DNA from: Paenibacillus camerounensis
GTDB taxonomy: Bacteria; Bacillota; Bacilli; Paenibacillales; Paenibacillaceae
Direction: 5' to 3'
NCBI RefSeq assembly: GCF_000723885.1
Contig: NZ_CCDG010000041.1
Location: forward strand, 1 to 64,000
DNA: 64,000 bases
The position numbers were made by a program, and so were the translations under genes. The notes below the pieces were generated by a model that was not told the DNA's origin, made no database searches, and saw nothing but the letters and a program-made list of their open reading frames with translations. Within the stretch, counting starts at the first letter, position 1, and every line of letters starts with the position of its first letter. Below are positions 59,008 to 64,000 of the stretch, piece by piece.

Positions 59008-60728
59008 GACTGTATGGTCGGAATCCGGATACCGATCGTTGAGCCGAATCCCGGTGAGGAACAGACCACGATGCCGTAAGGATTGCCGAAGCGGATATGC
59101 AGGCGCTCATGCACGTTCCGCAGCCCGACGCCGCTGTCCGCGTATTTTTTGGGGTTGCTGTGTTCGGTGTCCCACAGGCTCATCATTGTAGAATGGTCAA
59201 AGCCGGGGCCGTTATCCTTTACAATGATGATAATATCCTTGCCGCTGTGCTGTGCGCTGATTGTGATCTCACCATGCTCCTCCATCTGTTCAATGGCATG
59301 ATAGAGCGCATTCTCAACAATCGGCTGGACAATCAGCTTCTGGGTCATCACGTGTCTTAGTGTATCCGGCAGGTCAATGCGGTAGCTGAATTTATCCTCA
59401 AACCGGAATTTCTGGATGTCCAGATAATGCCGGACATGCTCAAGCTCCATCTGCAGCGGAATCAGCTCCTGATTCTGGCTGATGCTGATGCGCAGCAGCT
59501 TGCCGAGAGAGATGACCATTTTGCTGATATCGCGGTTGCCGGCCAGCACGGCCATTGAGTTGATTGATTCAAGCGAGTTATAGATAAAATGCGGGTTAAT
59601 CTGAGCCATCAGTGCCTGCATTTCCGCTTCCTTCTTGCGTCCCTGCTCGGTCTGCACCTGCTGGATCAGTTCACTGATCTGTGCACTCATCCGGTTAAAG
59701 CCGTCAATCAGCAGGTCGCTCTCATCGTCTGAACGCAGCGGCGTCGTAATCGGCATAAAAATCCCCTGCTTGACCCTCTTCATTCCGTTGACCGCACTGT
59801 TGATGCTGCGCACCAGCCGCCTGATGAAATATCGGTCAAATAAAAAAGCGGACATCAGTGAAACCGTTCCCAGAATAATAGCCAGATTACGGATAGAATC
59901 CGACTCGGAGGAGATCAGATTCATCGGTGTGATCGCCGCCAGATACCAGTCTGTATTATGTGAAGGCAGGAAAGTAATAAGTGATTTCTCCCCCTGATAG
60001 TTGTCAATATAATAATCCTGGCTCTGGGTATAGTCCGCCTCCAAAAAAGGAAACTCCGTCCGCTGTCCGATATGCTCCCCGGACTTGTTAAAGACGATAT
60101 TCCCCTGCTTGTTGACCAGCAGAATGTCGCCTTTCTTCAGCGTTGCCGCCTCCCAGAAAATCTGGTCCAGCAGGTCCGGCTTGACATAAACAACCAGATA
60201 GCCGATATCCTCAAGCGAGTAGTAGTCCTTGACGACCCTGGCCTGGACCAGTACCGGATTTCCGGATGTCTCTGAGTCGTTCTCACCAGGCCCCGACCAG
60301 ACAGGACGGCCTTCAGCATTCTCCATCGCCCCGTACCATACCTGCCTCCGCATATCGGCAAATGACATCGGTGCATTGTACTGGTACAGCAGCCGGTCCT
60401 TGCCGTACAGGCTGAAAGAGGTAATCATCGGATGATTGATCAGCAGGTTGTTGATCTCCTGCTTCCGGTCATAGGTCAGCACAAAATTCGGCTGCTTCAG
60501 CGACTGCTGGATAGCAGGCTGCGTAATGGCCGAATTGGTGATGGACGATATTTCACTGAGCGCGAATTTTAGCTTGCGGTCAGTCTCAAGTAACGAAATC
60601 CAGTAGAAGCTGCTCGATTTCTTCTCCATTGTTTTTGAAAAGTTAACATACGTAACAATCCCCATTACGATAACGGGAATGAATACGAGAAGAATAATAG
60701 CGAACAGGATTTTGCGTCTAAGCTTCAT
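59004..60728 (-). CDS. YesM-type sensor histidine kinase
   Basis: 574 residues. Membrane helices at about 7-29 and 281-300 flank a 250-residue extracytoplasmic Cache-like domain. A HAMP segment (about 300-355) leads to the His_kinase domain with the acceptor His380 in LMAQINPHFIYNSLESINSM. The ATPase part has IVQPIVENALYHAIEQ and VKDNGPGFD with GVGLRNVHERL. It should sense an extracellular sugar and phosphorylate the YesN-type regulator. AGGGGGAAGG precedes the ATG. It overlaps the following binding-protein gene by 4 bases. It follows the permease genes by about 150 bases. Confidence 0.93.
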   Translation of the reverse strand: MKLRRKILFAIILLVFIPVIVMGIVTYVNFSKTMEKKSSSFYWISLLETDRKLKFALSEISSITNSAITQPAIQQSLKQPNFVLTYDRKQEINNLLINHPMITSFSLYGKDRLLYQYNAPMSFADMRRQVWYGAMENAEGRPVWSGPGENDSETSGNPVLVQARVVKDYYSLEDIGYLVVYVKPDLLDQIFWEAATLKKGDILLVNKQGNIVFNKSGEHIGQRTEFPFLEADYTQSQDYYIDNYQGEKSLITFLPSHNTDWYLAAITPMNLISSESDSIRNLAIILGTVSLMSAFLFDRYFIRRLVRSINSAVNGMKRVKQGIFMPITTPLRSDDESDLLIDGFNRMSAQISELIQQVQTEQGRKKEAEMQALMAQINPHFIYNSLESINSMAVLAGNRDISKMVISLGKLLRISISQNQELIPLQMELEHVRHYLDIQKFRFEDKFSYRIDLPDTLRHVMTQKLIVQPIVENALYHAIEQMEEHGEITISAQHSGKDIIIIVKDNGPGFDHSTMMSLWDTEHSNPKKYADSGVGLRNVHERLHIRFGNPYGIVVCSSPGFGSTIGIRIPTIQS

Positions 60729-60881
60729 TGCTGTCTACCTTCCCCCTGTTGTCTTGGCAGAACCCGGCAGAAACGGATGCCTTCCCTTCAAGGTAAGTGG
60801 GCTGCCGTTCCTGCCTCATCTACTATTCTTCACGCAGGTTCCTGGTTCCTGTTTCCTGTTTGCAGTTTTTGTAAATCAGGC

Positions 60882-61745
60882 TTAGCTCTTAATTGCGCCT
60901 GAGGTCAAGCCGGCAATAACCCAGCGGCTGAACAGCAGGAATACAATCAGCAGCGGCAGCGTCGCAGTAAAGGTCGCGGACATGATCATGCCGTAGTCAA
61001 GGCCATCACGGGTTGTAAAGAGCTGCTGCAGCGCAATCTGAATCGTGTAATGCTCTTTGTTCTTCAGCACGACAAGCGGCCAGAAGAAGTCATTCCATAC
61101 CGTCATGAAGTTAAGAATACCCAGAGTTGCCATTGCCGGTGTAATGACCGGCACGGCAATATTCCAGAAAATCCGGAAATGTCCGCCGCCGTCAATCCGT
61201 CCGGCTTCGATCAGCTCGGTCGGCACTGCCGAGGAAATGTATTGGCGCATCCAGAAAATGCCGAATGCGTTGACCATCGCCGGTACAATCAGCGCCTTGT
61301 AGCTGTCGATCCAGTGCAGCTTGGCCATAATGACATAGGTTGGCAGTACACCCAGCTGCTGTGGAACAATAAGGGTAGCGATAACGAACACAAACAGTGC
61401 GTTTTTAAACGGAAATTCGTATTTGGCAAAAGCATACCCGGCCAAAGTACAAAAGAATACAACCGACACTGTTACCATGGAAGAGACGAACAGTGAGTTT
61501 CCGAGCGCCTGGAAAAAGTCTGATTTTTCCAGAACCCGCTTGAAATTGATGAAGAATTGGTCACCTACGGTAAGCAGTGGAGGTACATGGAATACTGCGC
61601 CTTTATCGTTGGTACCGACTACAAACATCCAGTAGAACGGGAAGACCGAGACCAGTGCCCCGAGAATAAGCAGGAAATAGAAACCAAGCTTGCCGAAAAA
61701 TCCGAGATCATCCGGTTTTTTTCTGAATATACGCAGTGTACTCAT
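60882..61745 (-). CDS. Carbohydrate ABC permease, MalG/LacG type
   Basis: 287 residues, six membrane helices of the inner-membrane permease fold. The EAA loop is PTELIEAGRIDGGGHFRIFW followed by NIAVPVITP, the docking site for an MsmX-type ATPase. The first helix follows the leader FGKLGFYFLLILGALVSVFP. The ATG overlaps the MalF-type gene stop (ATGA). With the upstream permease and binding protein it forms an importer of an oligosaccharide. No ATPase gene is present, as usual where one MsmX serves many systems. About 150 bases separate it from the kinase gene. Confidence 0.93.
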   Translation of the reverse strand: MSTLRIFRKKPDDLGFFGKLGFYFLLILGALVSVFPFYWMFVVGTNDKGAVFHVPPLLTVGDQFFINFKRVLEKSDFFQALGNSLFVSSMVTVSVVFFCTLAGYAFAKYEFPFKNALFVFVIATLIVPQQLGVLPTYVIMAKLHWIDSYKALIVPAMVNAFGIFWMRQYISSAVPTELIEAGRIDGGGHFRIFWNIAVPVITPAMATLGILNFMTVWNDFFWPLVVLKNKEHYTIQIALQQLFTTRDGLDYGMIMSATFTATLPLLIVFLLFSRWVIAGLTSGAIKS

Positions 61746-62695
61746 GCTTTTTTGCCTCCAGTGTCTCCGCCTGTGCCTCTGGAAATCAGCATGTTAAGGA
61801 TGGAGAAGAGAATTGTAACGAGGAACAGCATAACCGCCGTTGCCGCTGCTGTACCGAAGAATCCGTTGCGGAAGGCTTCACTGTACAGATAGGTGACCAT
61901 TGTAATTCCTTCCTGGCGAGTAGAGCCGGTTCCGGCCTGACCCAGGAATACATATGGTTCAGTGAACAGCTGCAGGGCACCAATCGTCGACTGCAGGGAT
62001 ACAAAGATAATGAACGGCTTGAGCAGCGGCAGTGTAATGGAGAACAGCTGCTGTCTGCGGTTGGCACCGTCAATACGCGCGGATTCATACAGATCCATCG
62101 GAATACTCTGCAGACCGGACAGGAAGATGATCGCGTTATACCCCGTCCAGCGCCACATTACCATTGTTGAAATCGCAATTTTGACTCCCCACCAGCCGGA
62201 GTTGAAGGCAACATTCTCAAGCCCCAGGCCGTTCAGCATCCAGTTGATCATTCCGTTATTACCGAACAAGGTACTGAATACAAGCGTAACGGCCACTATG
62301 GACGTAATATTCGGCATGAAGTAAAGAATACGAAACGTTTTTTTGAATTTGGTCATTCCCGAATGCAGCAGCACAGCCAGCAGCAGTGCCAGCATCACCT
62401 GCGGGACAGTTCCCATGAGGCCCATAATGAGCGTATTGCTGAAGGAAATCCAGAAGGTTGGGTCACTGGTGACCAGATCATAGTTTTTGAAGCCGACAAA
62501 TTTCATCGGGTTGAGTGCATCCCATTTAAAGAAGGATAAATAAAAGGTAAAAAAGATCGGGTATAGTCCGAATATCGAGAACAGAATAAAGAACGGTGAG
62601 ATAAAGGTATAGGCCGTAATCCGGCTCCGTCTTTGTTCAGTTAAAAAAGGGCGTTTGCTCTCGGCATGCGGACTCGTAATTACGGGTTCTGCCAT
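61742..62695 (-). CDS. Carbohydrate ABC permease, MalF/LacF type
   Basis: 317 residues with six main membrane helices. A helix runs AYTFISPFFILFSIFGLYPI. The EAA loop is PMDLYESARIDGANRRQQLF followed by SITLPLLKP. It pairs with the MalG-type permease, whose gene overlaps its end by 4 bases. GGAGG lies about 7 bases before the ATG. It follows the binding-protein gene by 115 bases, a gap that holds a strong hairpin that probably reduces read-through so that the binding protein is made in excess. Confidence 0.93.
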   Translation of the reverse strand: MAEPVITSPHAESKRPFLTEQRRSRITAYTFISPFFILFSIFGLYPIFFTFYLSFFKWDALNPMKFVGFKNYDLVTSDPTFWISFSNTLIMGLMGTVPQVMLALLLAVLLHSGMTKFKKTFRILYFMPNITSIVAVTLVFSTLFGNNGMINWMLNGLGLENVAFNSGWWGVKIAISTMVMWRWTGYNAIIFLSGLQSIPMDLYESARIDGANRRQQLFSITLPLLKPFIIFVSLQSTIGALQLFTEPYVFLGQAGTGSTRQEGITMVTYLYSEAFRNGFFGTAAATAVMLFLVTILFSILNMLISRGTGGDTGGKKA

Positions 62696-62737
62696 GTCAC
62701 ACCTCCAGGATATTTAAGAAAGCTCCATTTCCGAAGA

Positions 62738-62779
62738 ATCCGGATTCCCGGGGGCTGCCTGCCCTCCAGGAATCCGGAT
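62738..62779 (-). other. Intercistronic hairpin after the binding-protein gene
   Basis: ATCCGGATTCC with GGGGGC pairs with GCCCTC and GGAATCCGGAT around a short loop. It lacks a T-run. In many sugar operons such a stem protects the binding-protein mRNA or limits read-through. Confidence 0.75.
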
Positions 62780-62810
62780 GTCCGGTTCATATCATGCTTG
62801 GCGTTTTCGC

Positions 62811-64000
62811 CTAGCTGCGGTCTGCCAGTGTCTTCGCCTGTTTAACGGCGTCATCCCACTCTTTTGCAGGGTCCGCTTTCTTCTCGATTACGTTCTTGAG
62901 CGCATTCTTGAAGAAGGTGTCCGTCTGGTCATGCAGCGGTCCGTAGTACACCGGTTTAACGCGGTTAGCCGCTTTACCGAATTCTACAGCTGTCTGCTGT
63001 CCGGCGAAGAAATCATCCTTGAAATCTACGAATGCAGGATCTTCATACAGTGCAGGAATCGAAGGCATCAGACCTTTTGTCTTGAACGATTCAAGCTGAT
63101 TATCTTTGTTAACCATCCATTGGATGAAATCATAGGCTTCCTGCGGATGCTTGCCTTCCTTAGGCAGGGAGATGAAGGAACCGCCCCAGTTACCGGCGCC
63201 TTCAGGCAGCTGTGCAATCTTCCATTTACCGGCTGAATCCGGTGCATTGCTCTTGATGTTACCAGCCATCCAAGCTGGACCCATTACAACAGCGAACGAA
63301 CCGTCGCTCATGCCTTGACCCCACTCAGGCGACCACAGCAGATAGTTGCTGATCCATCCCTCCTGGATGCCTTTTACGGTGAAATCATAAGCTTTCTTAA
63401 CCTGCGGATTAGTATCGCCGATGAATTTGCCGTCAGCCTTGCTGAAGTAGATTTCATCCGCAGACTGGTCGCGCAGAGCGTTGTAGGTCAGGTCTGTCAA
63501 GTCGGAGAAGTATTTGCCCGTCTTCTCCTTGTAGGCCTTGGCTACAGCTGCAAATTTGTCCCATGTATCGATTGCTGCACTGAAGCCATCCGGATCGCTT
63601 GGCAGTCCGGCTGCTTCAGCCAGGTCTGTGCGGTAGTAGACTACAGTCGGCCCGATATCCGTCGGAAGTCCCAGCTGGAAGCTGCCGTCGATTGAAGAAG
63701 CCTGCTTCCATTTCCAATCGAGATAATTAGCCTGAATGTCTTTGGCGCCGAGATCGTTCAGGTTATAGAATTTGTCCTGGGCACTGATGAAGCGCTCCAT
63801 GAAACCGATTTCAAGCTGGAAAATGTCCGGAGCGCCGGAGCCCGCCGACAGTGCAGTAGTCAGGTTATTATGGTGCGCTGTCTGGTCACCGGTGTTCTGA
63901 ATTTTAATCGTTACGTTCGGATGCTCCTTGGTATACTCATTCGCCAGCTCTTCATAGTTGACGTTACCCAGTGTCCAAAAGGATAGCTCAACTTTTTCTG
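62811..64000 (-). CDS. Carbohydrate ABC substrate-binding protein, N-terminus off window
   Basis: At least 396 residues; the frame stays open to the right edge, so the start and signal peptide are outside. The visible N-terminal part is ELSFWTLGNVNYEELANEYT then PNVTIKIQNTG, typical of family-1 solute-binding proteins. Other blocks: GAPDIFQLEIGFMERFISAQ, GLPTDIGPTVVYYRTDLAEA and FAVVMGPAWMAGNI. It captures an oligosaccharide for the two permeases downstream. The preceding gene order cannot be seen. The ligand is unknown. Confidence 0.9.
   Translation of the reverse strand, partial: EKVELSFWTLGNVNYEELANEYTKEHPNVTIKIQNTGDQTAHHNNLTTALSAGSGAPDIFQLEIGFMERFISAQDKFYNLNDLGAKDIQANYLDWKWKQASSIDGSFQLGLPTDIGPTVVYYRTDLAEAAGLPSDPDGFSAAIDTWDKFAAVAKAYKEKTGKYFSDLTDLTYNALRDQSADEIYFSKADGKFIGDTNPQVKKAYDFTVKGIQEGWISNYLLWSPEWGQGMSDGSFAVVMGPAWMAGNIKSNAPDSAGKWKIAQLPEGAGNWGGSFISLPKEGKHPQEAYDFIQWMVNKDNQLESFKTKGLMPSIPALYEDPAFVDFKDDFFAGQQTAVEFGKAANRVKPVYYGPLHDQTDTFFKNALKNVIEKKADPAKEWDDAVKQAKTLADRS

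Overview
The window looks like a chromosomal segment of a Paenibacillus-type Firmicute. Evidence: low-to-mid GC codon use with AGGAGG-type ribosome sites, a des-desK-desR cluster whose phospho-acceptors fall at the Bacillus positions (His188, Asp54), Bacillus-like Fur and HmoA with a 7-1-7 Fur box, an SLH-domain protein, a VanZ protein, a YesM/YesN two-component pair, and several sugar ABC and Gfo/Idh genes. No rRNA, tRNA, transposase, phage or CRISPR is visible. The segment reads as ordinary chromosome made of short operons separated by clear intrinsic terminators.

Layout. 1-5 kb: edge of a secreted beta-propeller-like protein, Fur-box hmoA, an ECF sigma factor with its DUF4179 membrane partner, and an M29 aminopeptidase. 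5-10 kb: a VanZ-RDD membrane protein, an amidase and a class-C-like serine hydrolase on one strand. 10-20 kb: exonuclease III, an MFS transporter, a small beta-rich protein, a citrate synthase with a MmyB-type regulator, a lone FabF, a GH43 lipoprotein, an orphan DppD-type ATPase and FabV. 20-26 kb: a five-gene catabolic operon (two TIM-barrel isomerases, two Gfo/Idh dehydrogenases, one APH-fold kinase) divergent from an AraC regulator. 26-34 kb: AIM24, fur, a protein with a duplicated domain, an SLH protein, a TcyABC-like amino-acid ABC system, and a DHA2 efflux pump divergent from its TetR with two operator palindromes. 34-40 kb: a TPP riboswitch followed by thiZXY (pyrimidine uptake) and thiM-thiD-thiE, a complete salvage route to thiamine phosphate without de novo genes. 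40-44 kb: an ABC exporter, RluF, a 56-residue basic protein and asd.

44.5-52.5 kb holds the most unusual block: a five-gene operon SWIM zinc finger - HEAT-like protein - MoxR AAA+ ATPase - DUF5682 - VWA protein. Four parts match the uncharacterised E. coli yehQ/yehL/yehM/yehP set. The last three genes overlap or abut, which suggests a stoichiometric NTP-driven complex of unknown function. Its promoter side carries a palindromic repeat element. 52.8-55.8 kb is the des-desKR membrane-fluidity module. 56-64 kb is a carbohydrate uptake locus: two permeases and a binding protein without a local ATPase, followed by YesM-type kinase, a membrane-anchored binding protein and YesN-type regulator in overlapping order. 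That order suggests a three-component sensor in which the binding protein presents ligand to the kinase.

Start codons were re-chosen throughout by ribosome-site spacing. Two genes are cut by the window edges, and one short gene (42932-43102, GTG start) was found by reading the intergenic DNA directly.
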